From Bradyrhizobium sp. NP1 (lineage in GTDB: Bacteria; Pseudomonadota; Alphaproteobacteria; Rhizobiales; Xanthobacteraceae): DNA of 64,000 nt. This document shows, in pieces, positions 36,730 to 44,869 of this stretch. Where the stretch lies: positions 1,054,001 through 1,118,000 of the forward strand of contig NZ_CP127385.1 in the NCBI RefSeq assembly GCF_030378205.1. The letters run 5' to 3'. Position 1 is the stretch's first letter, and each line of letters opens with the position of its first letter. The translations under genes were made by a program, and so were the position numbers. Under the pieces are notes generated by a model. The model did not search any database. It had not been told where the DNA came from and saw only the letters and a list, made by a program, of their open reading frames with translations.

Positions 36730-37329
36730 ATGTCAGCGGACGGCGTTATGCAGCAGCCGGATGTGACGCATTGGCGAAAGTCGGAGAGAGACCGGCTCAT
36801 CAAGGAGCGCCTCGCGCTCAGCGTCAATACGCGAAAGCAAAACTCCGATCGCATCGCAGAGCTGCTCGACTTGGCGATTGGCGATGTATCCGGGCGCGTC
36901 GTGAGCGGATATTGGCCGTTTCGCGGCGAACCGGATTTGCGCGAATGGCTCGAGCGCCTGGAATCTCGCGGTAGCCGATGTGCGTTGCCGGTAGTGGTCA
37001 AAGCGCGAGCGCCTCTGGTGTTCCGCGTATGGCGATCGGGCGACAAGTTGGAGCGTGGTGTGTTGGATATTCCGGTGCCGGCTGCCGGAGAAGAGGTTTG
37101 CCCGGATGTCGTGATCGCGCCCCTCGTTGGATATGACCGCGGCGGGTACAGGCTCGGATATGGCGGCGGGTTTTTCGACAGAACACTTGCCGCTATGCGA
37201 AAGCGGCCACTGATTATCGGTGTGGGATACAGCCAGTCCGAAATACAGACGATCTACCCAGAGCTGCACGATATCCCGATGGACAAGATTGTTACCGAAA
37301 TTGGGATCGTTACCCGCTCGGCCGGCTGA
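36730..37329 (+). CDS. 5-formyltetrahydrofolate cyclo-ligase
   Basis: A 199-residue protein of the 5-FCL family, which converts 5-formyl- to 5,10-methenyl-tetrahydrofolate with ATP. The diagnostic RLGYGGGFFDR motif is at residues 141-151. The N-terminal KSERDRLIKERLAL and DVVIAPLVGYDRGGYRLG also fit. The ATG at 36730 has GAGG upstream and directly follows panB copy 2. It would rescue 5-formyl-tetrahydrofolate that accumulates when C1 flux through folate is high. Size is normal for the family. Confidence 0.92.
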   Translation: MSADGVMQQPDVTHWRKSERDRLIKERLALSVNTRKQNSDRIAELLDLAIGDVSGRVVSGYWPFRGEPDLREWLERLESRGSRCALPVVVKARAPLVFRVWRSGDKLERGVLDIPVPAAGEEVCPDVVIAPLVGYDRGGYRLGYGGGFFDRTLAAMRKRPLIIGVGYSQSEIQTIYPELHDIPMDKIVTEIGIVTRSAG

Positions 37330-37414
37330 TACGCGCGCCCGCTCTGCGGGTGAGTATTCAACACGGGAGAAGGCGACAGCTTCTACAGGCCAGGCGATTG
37401 GCATTGGAAATTTG

Positions 37415-38368
37415 ATGACGCTGGAATCTCGCGCGCAGCAAGAGTCGATGTCAAACTCCGCCGCTTCATTGATGCGTGTTTTTTCCACGGAAGTCGTGCG
37501 GCCGAATCAACGGGAACTGGATGCGCTAGGCGATATCCTTCCCCGCACGACACAAATCTTTGTTGCCTCTCCACCGGGGCACCCGTACTCGCGGTTGGTA
37601 GAGACGGCAAGATTGGTTCACAGAGCCGGATTCGAGCCAATTCCGCATGTTGCTGCCCGAAGCTACGAATCTTTGGAAGCCCTGGACGACTTTATTGCGC
37701 GGATATGCGGTGAAGCCGGTGTGAGAAGGGTTTTGGTCATTGGGGGCGATGTGGATCGCCCGGCGGGTCCTTTCCCGGAGGCCAATGCTGTCATCGAGAG
37801 TGACCTCTTGCAGCACCATGGAATTCAGGAGGTGGCAGTCTCCGCATATCCGGACGGTCATCCGAAGCTTAGCGATGAGAGTTTGACCATCGCCCTGCGA
37901 CGAAAGCTGAAGTCGCTAGCGGAGCGAAATCTAAGGGCCAAGATTGTCTCTCAATTCTGTTTCGAAGCGGATCGTATCGCGGCGTGGGTGAAATCGCTGC
38001 GAATGGCCGACATCAATGTGCCGATCAGCGTCGGTCTCGCAGGGCCGACGAGCATCAGAAAGTTGGCTCGTTTTGCTCTCATGTGTGGCGTACGTAATTC
38101 CTTCAAAGCGGCCCTTGCCGGAAAAGCGAGGTCGCTCCTGGGCGAAACGTCGCCGGGCCAGATCATTCGCCATCTCGGGATGGTCTATGATCCATCTATG
38201 CTGGGACAAATATCCATTCATTTTTTCTCATACGGCGGTCTGCTCCGAACGGCGAAGTGGGCAACGGAGTTTCAAGCGCGCTTCGCTGACGGTCGATCGC
38301 CCGGCATGCGAGCGCGAGTGGATAAAGGGAGTAGGGATTTCGCGAGAGTTAGCGAACCAAGGCAATGA
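37415..38368 (+). CDS. Methylenetetrahydrofolate reductase-like protein
   Basis: About 317 residues from ATG 37415; the frame is open upstream to 37220 but overlaps the previous gene and lacks family features there. MetF-fold landmarks are PIPHVAARSYESLEALDDF, RVLVIGGDVDRP, SAYPDGHPKLS and KIVSQFCFEADRIAAWV followed by VPISVGLAGP. It is FAD-dependent in known members and interconverts methylene- and methyl-tetrahydrofolate. A second, divergent MetF within C1 clusters often works in the oxidative direction (as MetF2 of chloromethane users). That role here is inference, supported by the neighbouring GcvT-like protein that could supply methyl-folate. Confidence 0.8.
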   Translation: MTLESRAQQESMSNSAASLMRVFSTEVVRPNQRELDALGDILPRTTQIFVASPPGHPYSRLVETARLVHRAGFEPIPHVAARSYESLEALDDFIARICGEAGVRRVLVIGGDVDRPAGPFPEANAVIESDLLQHHGIQEVAVSAYPDGHPKLSDESLTIALRRKLKSLAERNLRAKIVSQFCFEADRIAAWVKSLRMADINVPISVGLAGPTSIRKLARFALMCGVRNSFKAALAGKARSLLGETSPGQIIRHLGMVYDPSMLGQISIHFFSYGGLLRTAKWATEFQARFADGRSPGMRARVDKGSRDFARVSEPRQ

Positions 38369-38429
38369 CGTTGATCGCTAGATGTAGCAATCGGCGCCAG
38401 GTGGATCAGTATCTCAAGGAGAGACGATC

Positions 38430-39839
38430 ATGAGTTATAATCTGCCGGTTCAATACGACGAAAAAGCAAGGCGCATGGCTGAAGAGATCATTTCAGTTGA
38501 GGCGCGACAACTTCTGCGCCGTAGGCGCGAGGAAGAGAATTGCGACTGCCGGGACGGAATGTTTCCAACCTCGATAGTTGCCAATCGGCGCAAGTTTCTG
38601 TTTGCTGCCGGCTCGCTTGCCGGCGTTGTCAGCTCATCCACTTTTGCCGCGGCCGCAGAACCCAAGGCGCCTCCCGGCGCGGTTCATTTCGATGTACCTG
38701 AGGATTCGACCAAAGAGCAGGGTCGAGCTGTCGCCGCCGATGGCGGTTATGGTTCGCGCTCTCAGTTCGAAACGGAACTGCGCTGGCGCTTCCCGACACC
38801 AAATGACATTACCTCCTGGAGCATGACGCCACTCGACAAGATGCTCGGGAATCTCACGCCTTCGGGCCTTCATTTCGAACGACACCACGGCGGTATCCCG
38901 ACAATCGATCCCGCCAAGCACATGTTGATCGTCCATGGAATGGTCGACATTGCGAAGAAGTTCTCCATGGCCGATCTGAAACGCTTCCCGTCGGTCACCC
39001 GCAAGCATTTCATTGAATGCTCGGGCAACGGATTGACCGAGTGGAATAAGCCGACCTTGAAGACGGTGCAGGGCACGCATGGTCTGCTTAGCACGTCTGA
39101 ATGGACGGGCGTCCAATTCTCCACGATTGCGCGAGAGCTTGGTCTCAAGGATGGAGCGGCTTGGGTGTTGGCCGAAGGTGCCGATGCGGCGGTGATGACA
39201 CGTAGTATTCCAATGGAGAAGATGCTGAAGGACGCAGTCATCGCCTACGGCCAGAATGGCGAGGCTCTGCGACCAGAGCAGGGCTATCCGATCAGGCTTT
39301 TGCTGCCGGGGTATGAAGGGAATACGCACATCAAATGGTTGCGTCGCCTGGAGGTAAGCGACAAGCCGTTCATGACCCGCGAGGAAACGTCGAAGTACAC
39401 CGATTTGCTCGCCGACGGGAAGGCCCGCATGTTCAGCTTGGACATGGACGCAAAATCCGTCATCACGTTTCCGTCGGGCGATATGAAGCTGCCTGGAGCC
39501 GGCTTCTACGACATCCAAGGGTTCGCCTGGAGCGGGCGTGGCCGTGTTCGGTCGGTGGACGTATCGACCGACGGGGGTAAGACTTGGTATCCCGCTCGTC
39601 TTGAGTCGGTTCCAGAGCCGATGTGCACGGTCCGCTTCAGTTTTCCGTGGGTTTGGGACGGCAGGCCTGCCATCCTGCAAAGCCGATCTACCGACGAAAC
39701 CGGCTACGTGCAGCCGACCTTGAAGCAATTGATCGCCATTCGGGGATCGAACGGTCCTTTCGGGTCGGTCTATCATCTCAACGCCATTCAGAGCTGGGCC
39801 GTCAACGAAGCCGGAGATGTGTCAAATGTTCACGCCTGA
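38430..39839 (+). CDS. SoxC/sulfite dehydrogenase-like molybdenum subunit
   Basis: A 469-residue periplasmic molybdopterin enzyme of the sulfite oxidase/SoxC family. Tat export is indicated by NRRKFLFAAGSLAG around residues 51-64. The SoxC-like core has LTPSGLHFERHHGGIPTIDPAKH, FIECSGNG with Cys197 as molybdenum ligand, AEGADAAVMTRSIP, and YGQNGEALRPEQGYPIRLLLPG. The C-terminal dimerisation domain is present. No soxXYZAB genes are in the window, so it probably works as a free sulfite dehydrogenase with the next-encoded cytochrome c. It starts at ATG 38430 after AAGGAGA. A 50-residue N-terminal extension precedes the Tat motif. Confidence 0.88.
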   Translation: MSYNLPVQYDEKARRMAEEIISVEARQLLRRRREEENCDCRDGMFPTSIVANRRKFLFAAGSLAGVVSSSTFAAAAEPKAPPGAVHFDVPEDSTKEQGRAVAADGGYGSRSQFETELRWRFPTPNDITSWSMTPLDKMLGNLTPSGLHFERHHGGIPTIDPAKHMLIVHGMVDIAKKFSMADLKRFPSVTRKHFIECSGNGLTEWNKPTLKTVQGTHGLLSTSEWTGVQFSTIARELGLKDGAAWVLAEGADAAVMTRSIPMEKMLKDAVIAYGQNGEALRPEQGYPIRLLLPGYEGNTHIKWLRRLEVSDKPFMTREETSKYTDLLADGKARMFSLDMDAKSVITFPSGDMKLPGAGFYDIQGFAWSGRGRVRSVDVSTDGGKTWYPARLESVPEPMCTVRFSFPWVWDGRPAILQSRSTDETGYVQPTLKQLIAIRGSNGPFGSVYHLNAIQSWAVNEAGDVSNVHA

Positions 39840-40392
39840 AAAAATGCTGGGCGGCCTGCTTCTTGCGGCTTTCATGTCCTCCACGGCCTTCGCGCAATCA
39901 GTGTCGAACCGTTACGGATTTGGAGCTGAAATCGGACCCCAGGATCTGGCGAAATATTTCGCCATTGCGCCCGATGGTCGTGGTCTGCCGCCAGGCGGCG
40001 GCACAGCAGCGGCCGGGGCAAAAGTGTTTGCCGAGAATTGCGCCGCCTGCCACGGTGACAAGCTGCAGGGAAATCCCGAGAAAGGCATTGGCGGCGATCG
40101 GCTGCTCGGTGGTCGAGGCACGCTCGCAACCACGATGCCGATCAAGACTGTCGAAAGTTACTGGCCTTACGCGACAACGTTGTTCGACTACGTGAAACGG
40201 GCAATGCCCTTTAGCGCCCCCGGCTCTCTCTCCGACGACGATGTCTACAGCGTCGTAGCCTATATTCTCTCGGAAGCCAAAATCATCAAACCGACAGATG
40301 CGATCAATGCCCAAACCCTGCCCAAGGTCGGGATGCCAAATCGCGACGGATTTATTCCCGACGTCCGGCCCGAGTTGCAGCTCTACCGTTAG
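39826..40392 (+). CDS. Periplasmic monoheme cytochrome c, partner of the SoxC-like enzyme
   Basis: About 188 residues from ATG 39826, preceded by GGAG nine bases upstream and overlapping the SoxC-like stop by 14 bases. An ATG at 39817 is possible but too close to that site. There is a signal peptide MLGGLLLAAFMSSTAFAQ. The heme-binding CAACH is at residues 72-76, and RAMPFSAPGSLSDDD supplies a likely distal Met. It resembles one half of SoxD, which normally has two heme domains and about twice the length. It should accept electrons from sulfite oxidation and pass them to the respiratory chain. Confidence 0.88.
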   Translation: MFTPEKMLGGLLLAAFMSSTAFAQSVSNRYGFGAEIGPQDLAKYFAIAPDGRGLPPGGGTAAAGAKVFAENCAACHGDKLQGNPEKGIGGDRLLGGRGTLATTMPIKTVESYWPYATTLFDYVKRAMPFSAPGSLSDDDVYSVVAYILSEAKIIKPTDAINAQTLPKVGMPNRDGFIPDVRPELQLYR

Positions 40393-40398
40393 GCCGGC

Positions 40399-41715
40399 AT
40401 GTCTTCAATTGAGTACAATTCAGATCTGCTCGAGGTGCTGAAGCGTCTCGATCGATTGACCGATTGGGAGAGGGCGTCGCGTAGATCGATGCGCGTGGGG
40501 CTCGAGCCCATTCTCGATCTGAGTGGACGTCTTGGAAACCCTCATCGAATGCTTCGATCGATCCACGTTACAGGCACTAAAGGCAAAGGATCGGTGTCTG
40601 CACTGATTGAAGCAGGGCTTTTGAAGGCGGGGCTGCGGGTCGGCGCCTATCGCTCACCACACGTTGAACTCATTACTGAGCGTATAAGCCTGTTGGGACG
40701 TCCTGTTGACGAGGTGCAACTGGCACGGGCCTTGGAGATCGTACTCGATGTCTATGAGGATATCAAAGAGACCGCGACCCCCGCTGCGTCCGCGACGTGG
40801 TTTGACGTAGTCACGTGTGCTGCGTTTTGGATCTTCGGTCGAGCCAACCTGGACTGGGCCGTTGTTGAGGTTGGGATAGGCGGCCGGCTGGACTCGACTA
40901 ACATTGTGAACGCAGAGGTGGCTGTTGTGACCAATGTGGAGCTGGAGCACACGGAGGTGCTCGGCTCCACTCGGGAGGCAATTGCTTTTGAGAAGGTTGG
41001 CATCCTGAAAGAGGGAGCTCTGCTGATCACTACACTGGTGCCGGACGATCCTGCGGGCGCTGTCGTGCACGAAAGGGCCCGCGAACTTGGGGCGAAAGTG
41101 GTTCGAACTGACCTTCCATCGAGCGCTGGGATCGAGGACGTCAACACCAGGTTGGCCAGCCTTGTCCTTGAGCATGTTGGTAGCCTGGCCCCGGATTGCG
41201 CGTCCCGTAATGAGGGCAGGGTACCGGTGGGGGCTTGGCTGTTGGATGAAGGAACTCGCGCCAACGCACGGCTGCCGGGTCGGATGGAGCGCTTTGATGT
41301 CCTTATCCGGTCCCGCCAAGTGCCGATCATCCTTGATGGAGCTCACGTTCCCTTCAATCTCGATCTGGTGTTGCGCGATTTGCGATCGCAGCCTGAACTT
41401 TCCGGGAAGTGCGTGGCTGTCGTCGCGATTGGGATCGACAAGGATGCGCCCGGGCTTCTCTCTGTGCTATCGCAGCATGCAGATTTCATAATTCTAACGA
41501 TGCTAAGCCACAGCCGAAGCTGTTCAATGACCAGTCTCCATCTACTGGCAACGTCTCTTGGCATTCCGAGCCAAGTGGAGCCTGACCCGAGCCGAGCGCT
41601 GGACGAAGTCCTTCGACGCGCGGCCAATATGGGCGGTTGGGCCCTGGTCACGGGGTCAATGTATCTCGTCGGTGCCCTGCGCAGAGAAATTGCAGTCGGT
41701 ACCTCATTGATCTGA
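40399..41715 (+). CDS. folC: Folylpolyglutamate synthase/dihydrofolate synthase
   Basis: A 438-residue Mur-ligase-fold enzyme. The P-loop VTGTKGKGSV is at residues 57-66. YRSPHVELITERI, VVEVGIGGRLDSTNIV, TNVELEHTEVLGST and ILDGAHVPFN are FolC signatures. It adds glutamates to folates and so retains them in the cell. It lies six bases after the cytochrome gene. A housekeeping folC is usually near accD/trpB, so this is probably a second, pathway-specific copy. It ends directly at a transposase remnant that marks the right edge of the island. Confidence 0.9.
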   Translation: MSSIEYNSDLLEVLKRLDRLTDWERASRRSMRVGLEPILDLSGRLGNPHRMLRSIHVTGTKGKGSVSALIEAGLLKAGLRVGAYRSPHVELITERISLLGRPVDEVQLARALEIVLDVYEDIKETATPAASATWFDVVTCAAFWIFGRANLDWAVVEVGIGGRLDSTNIVNAEVAVVTNVELEHTEVLGSTREAIAFEKVGILKEGALLITTLVPDDPAGAVVHERARELGAKVVRTDLPSSAGIEDVNTRLASLVLEHVGSLAPDCASRNEGRVPVGAWLLDEGTRANARLPGRMERFDVLIRSRQVPIILDGAHVPFNLDLVLRDLRSQPELSGKCVAVVAIGIDKDAPGLLSVLSQHADFIILTMLSHSRSCSMTSLHLLATSLGIPSQVEPDPSRALDEVLRRAANMGGWALVTGSMYLVGALRREIAVGTSLI

Positions 41716-41716
41716 T

Positions 41717-42334
41717 GTGCGACTAAAGATCGGGGCCGCACTCAGGGTGCTGCCTGGCAAATGGATCGAGAGCCGGCGACGGCATCACGAAATATGCGGA
41801 CGATCGTTCAAGAGCTGGCTCAACGGCATCGTTCGTGGCTTGCGGGGCCAGACATTCGATCAGCCCGCGCACCAGATTGTCTTCCAGGACTATCTAGAAG
41901 CAGTTTGGACAACCCAAGAACGGCGCGACCAACTCGTCGGCCGCATCAGCACCATGGCTGCCGATTGGACTACGGGACCCCTCGTGGAAGCGTTGCGCGG
42001 ATTGCGCGGGCTTGATCTCATTTCAGCCGCAACATTTGTCGCCGCGATCGGCGATCTGGCTCGCTTCGAGAGTGCTCGCCATTTGATGGCGTATCTCGGC
42101 CTGGTGCCTTCGGAGCAGTCGAGTGGTGAGCGGATCCGGCGTGGTGGTATCACTAAAACCGGCAACAGCGAGGCTCGGCGCATGCTCATCGAGGTCGCCT
42201 GGAGCTATCGCTATCCGCCTCGCGAATTCGCGCAGGCTGCGATCAAAGGGACAGGGACAGATATGGCAGAAAATCGACCTGGCGGCGGCGCATCATTCCG
42301 GATCAGACTTCCGCTGGAAGGGATTGTTGGCTGA
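41717..42334 (+). pseudogene. IS110-family transposase remnant joined to a histidine-kinase tail
   Basis: The frame lacks a proper N terminus and catalytic DEDD domain. From about 41820 to 42225 it reads as the C-terminal transposase_20 domain of IS110/IS116 elements: QQIVF-like HQIVFQDYLEAVW, LRGLDLISAATFVAAIGD, YLGLVPSEQSSGERIRRGGITKTG and RRMLIEVAWSYRY. After RYPPR the sequence leaves the family, and its last 24 residues (AENRPGGGASFRIRLPLEG) look like the end of a sensor histidine kinase. It is therefore a chimera of two broken genes just downstream of folC. Confidence 0.82.
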
Positions 42335-42356
42335 CCAACGAGACTTTCGGACTCGA

Positions 42357-42386
42357 CAAAAAGCCCCGGACGATGCCGGGGCTTCA
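42357..42386 (-). terminator. Rho-independent terminator of the porin-like gene
   Basis: On the minus strand a GCCCCGG / CCGGGGC stem with a six-base loop is followed by a T-run (the plus strand shows AAAAAG before GCCCCGG). It lies 20-50 bases beyond the stop of the minus-strand outer-membrane protein gene. Confidence 0.8.
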
Positions 42387-42407
42387 GTTGGCCGGAGATC
42401 AGGGAGA

Positions 42408-43169
42408 TCAGTATCTCGCCACGACCGGGTTGCCCCAGTTGAAGTGGTAGTTGATGCGGGCCGTGACCATATCAATGTCTGACCTCGTATTGACTGTGAG
42501 GGAGGTGATAGGCGCCAGCCCCGGCGTCACGAACGTTCTGTTATCGCTCTCGCTAAAAATATGGTCGTATTCTATGCCGGCGCTCCAATTCGGCGCGAAG
42601 CCGTACTCCCAGCCAACGCCGACCGTCCCACCCCAACGTGTCCGTTCTGCCGAGGCCAATCCGACGCCCGTAGCGTTGTTAAAGAGATCCCACCGCTGGT
42701 TGGCCACCGCAGCGCCGCCCTTCACATAAAACAGGGAGGCATTCCATGCGTAGCCAATTTGACCCGTGAAGAGACCCAATCCATCGACCGTGGACCTCCA
42801 GGTATCTAAGGGAAAGAAGAGGCTGGTGCGCGAAGTCCGGATATTGGCCCAGTCCCCCTGAGCCTCAAGTCCGAACACCCACGACGATGGCGTCTGCCAA
42901 CGATAACCTATCTGGCCACCGACCACTCCACCCGAGGCATCCCGGCAACCTTCAGCTTCGGCGGCGGCGACCCCGCTAACCGCAGTGATATTGATGCACT
43001 GACTGCTCCAGGCACCTCCGCCGTTCGCGCCGATATAGAAGCCGCTCCAGTTGTAGATCGGAGCCACGATCGGGGGTGGTGGCGCCTTGACCGCCATGTC
43101 AGCGGCCGACGCCGGAGCCGCCATCCCCAATGCAACCAAACCAACGCTAGCCAGCACAAGCATCTTCAT
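42408..43169 (-). CDS. Outer-membrane beta-barrel protein (Omp31/Omp25-like)
   Basis: 253 residues from ATG 43169, preceded by GGAGAAAT. A signal peptide is cleaved after AAPASA. The mature N terminus VKAPPPPIVAPIYNWSGFYIGANGGGAWS is the recurring opening of Rhizobiales Omp25/Omp31-type barrels. Alternating beta strands follow, ending in an aromatic-terminated strand (RINYHFNWGNPVVARY). The frame is open back to 43298 but without family features. It has its own terminator and is unrelated to the island's metabolism. Confidence 0.9.
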   Translation of the reverse strand: MKMLVLASVGLVALGMAAPASAADMAVKAPPPPIVAPIYNWSGFYIGANGGGAWSSQCINITAVSGVAAAEAEGCRDASGGVVGGQIGYRWQTPSSWVFGLEAQGDWANIRTSRTSLFFPLDTWRSTVDGLGLFTGQIGYAWNASLFYVKGGAAVANQRWDLFNNATGVGLASAERTRWGGTVGVGWEYGFAPNWSAGIEYDHIFSESDNRTFVTPGLAPITSLTVNTRSDIDMVTARINYHFNWGNPVVARY

Positions 43170-43554
43170 CGCAATTTCTCCATGTGTCCCACGATAAAAG
43201 CGCGCCCCAACGCCCTTGCATTTGATTCCAAATTCCAAACGCACTTTAAGCGTGTGCGCTCTAGGGCCCCGTACCAAAATGGCAACATACAAGAACAATC
43301 AGTGGAATCAGACGCCAGGGTCATGATTTATGTATGTGTTGCTGACCTTTTCCGTGAACATCGGCCAACATTGCTGAACGCGAGCGGACTCGGGTTAGCC
43401 GGAACGAACATCGCCTCGCAGAAGCATCGGCCCGCAGGCGCGATAGATCGGTCGCTGGTTCGGCATCGTCGAACTGTTGTGCAAGCCGCCTGTCAAGCAT
43501 GACCGGAACGGGACGGACCGAGACGCGACCCGGAAGTAGCCACAATTCTGCCTG
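43170..43554. other. Intergenic region
   Basis: 385 bases upstream of the porin-like gene. Open frames on both strands show no recognisable family. The porin promoter should be here. I see nothing else. Confidence 0.4.
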
Positions 43555-43830
43555 CTACTTTTTCTGCTCCTGAGCGCTATCCGGCTCCGCGTTTTCTTGT
43601 TCTTCCGCCTGTCCGAGCCAGGAAGGGATGCTTCTCGAAGGGATCAGTTGTCTCGGCAAATGAGGGTTGATAGTGCCGGCATAGACAGTCAGTCCCTCAT
43701 CGAACTTTGCTCGTGCGAAGTCCCTGGCTTCCTTTTCAGTCTCAAATCTTCTGGTTGCACGAGGGCTTCGCCTTCGAGGCAATACACCGCGTTTCTGCAC
43801 CTCGAACGTCACGTACCAGGTATACGGCAT
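43555..43830 (-). CDS. Conserved small hypothetical protein
   Basis: A 91-residue soluble protein starting MPYTWYVTFEVQKRG, with a central ETEKEARDFARAKFDEG helix and a Glu/Gln/Lys-rich tail. A GGGTGA sequence precedes the ATG. The composition, a mixed beta-alpha N-terminal half like a small stress or response domain, looks like a real protein rather than a shadow frame. I know of no assigned function. It stands alone. Confidence 0.65.
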   Translation of the reverse strand: MPYTWYVTFEVQKRGVLPRRRSPRATRRFETEKEARDFARAKFDEGLTVYAGTINPHLPRQLIPSRSIPSWLGQAEEQENAEPDSAQEQKK

Positions 43831-43937
43831 CTGTCACCCCGGGATGACGCGCCGAGACTTTGCCGAACGCGCACTCGCCGCTACCAATGTTCGCAGCCGC
43901 TCGGTCCCCTCACGCGGACCGGGCTCAGCGACAGGAT

Positions 43938-44246
43938 CTAGTAGCAAGGTGGGTTGGGATAGTATCCGCAGCTTGGGGCATTATAACTTCCGTAGGCTCC
44001 ATAGGCAGCAGCGCCGACGGCAGCAGCGCCAACGCCTACCGCCACGCCACGGCGTACGGCTGCGCCACGGTAAACACCGCCACGGTAAGCCCCGCCGCGA
44101 TAGACGCCTGCGTGATGAACGCCAGCGCGGCCAACGCCGACGCGCCCACCGCCGCGATAGGCGAACGCATCAGTTGAAATCATGGCAATGCACGCGATAC
44201 CGACGATAATGGATGCAGTCAGCAAGAAGGTCGTTCGAGGTGACAT
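43938..44246 (-). CDS. Small secreted Gly/Ala/Tyr-rich protein
   Basis: 102 residues from ATG 44246, with AGGAGAG upstream. The signal peptide FLLTASIIVGIACIAMISTDAFA is followed by a low-complexity mature part made of RGG/YRGG/HHAGVYRGG units and a GVGAAAVGAAAYGAYG stretch. It ends SCGYYPNPPCY with two cysteines. Such short repetitive exported proteins are common in Bradyrhizobium. The role is unknown. Confidence 0.7.
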   Translation of the reverse strand: MSPRTTFLLTASIIVGIACIAMISTDAFAYRGGGRVGVGRAGVHHAGVYRGGAYRGGVYRGAAVRRGVAVGVGAAAVGAAAYGAYGSYNAPSCGYYPNPPCY

Positions 44247-44453
44247 GATTGCTCTCCTTCCACAGTTGCCAAAAAAGCGTATTCCTCTAGTCGCCGGGCT
44301 AGATTTATCTGCGACGGGTTGCGCTGGGGAGCCACAACCTTCTACCAAGCGTTGCGCCTTGTGTCATTGCCGCGTTGATTTAGATCAACACAGATACTTT
44401 GGAACCGCGGTGCATCAGAACAATTCACCAGATCCGCGTGAGGGGTTCTGACC

Positions 44454-44717
44454 ATGAGCGAAATGATCAAAGCGGAAGTGCTCTCCCGTCGAAAGGCTCT
44501 TTCTCTTTTGGGCCTGGTTGCTGCGTTTAATCTCGCAGCATCTTCTACGGTGCTGACCGTATCCGAGGCCGAGGCCCAGACTGCTGGTATGGAGCGGCGT
44601 CAGGAGCGACGTGCCGGACGCACGGAGCGGCGTCAGGAACGGCGTACAGGACGCACGGAACGGCGTCAGGAACGGCGTACAGGACGCACGGAGCGGCGCG
44701 AGCAACGACGGAACTGA
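44454..44717 (+). CDS. Small exported protein with Arg-rich tandem repeats
   Basis: An 87-residue protein. The N terminus has LSRRKALSLLGLVAAFNLAA, a possible Tat-type signal, and AEAQ as a cleavage region. The whole mature part consists of tandem units close to ERRQERRTGRT (33-base DNA repeats in 44590-44705), ending ERREQRRN. The alternating Arg/Glu composition gives a highly basic helix, perhaps binding nucleic acid, lipopolysaccharide or another polyanion. No characterised homologue is known to me. Confidence 0.65.
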   Translation: MSEMIKAEVLSRRKALSLLGLVAAFNLAASSTVLTVSEAEAQTAGMERRQERRAGRTERRQERRTGRTERRQERRTGRTERREQRRN

Positions 44718-44869
44718 GCGAAGCGCATTGGATCGAGCGGTGCTGGAAATTCCAGACGTCGATCGAGTCGCATGGGCAAACACGGCAGTATTCCACTGAC
44801 ATTCATTGATGGTTCGACAATCGATCAATGCTTGCCAGATGGAACCATGGTGGGGGGATGGAGCGACCA

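Noticed and set aside
12362..41715. Integrative conjugative element
   Set aside because: No integrase, relaxase, type IV secretion genes or tRNA attachment site were seen. Only a transposase remnant and the panB repeats flank the region.
44030..44720. CRISPR array in the repetitive stretches
   Set aside because: The repeats are inside coding frames, imperfect, contiguous and without unique spacers.
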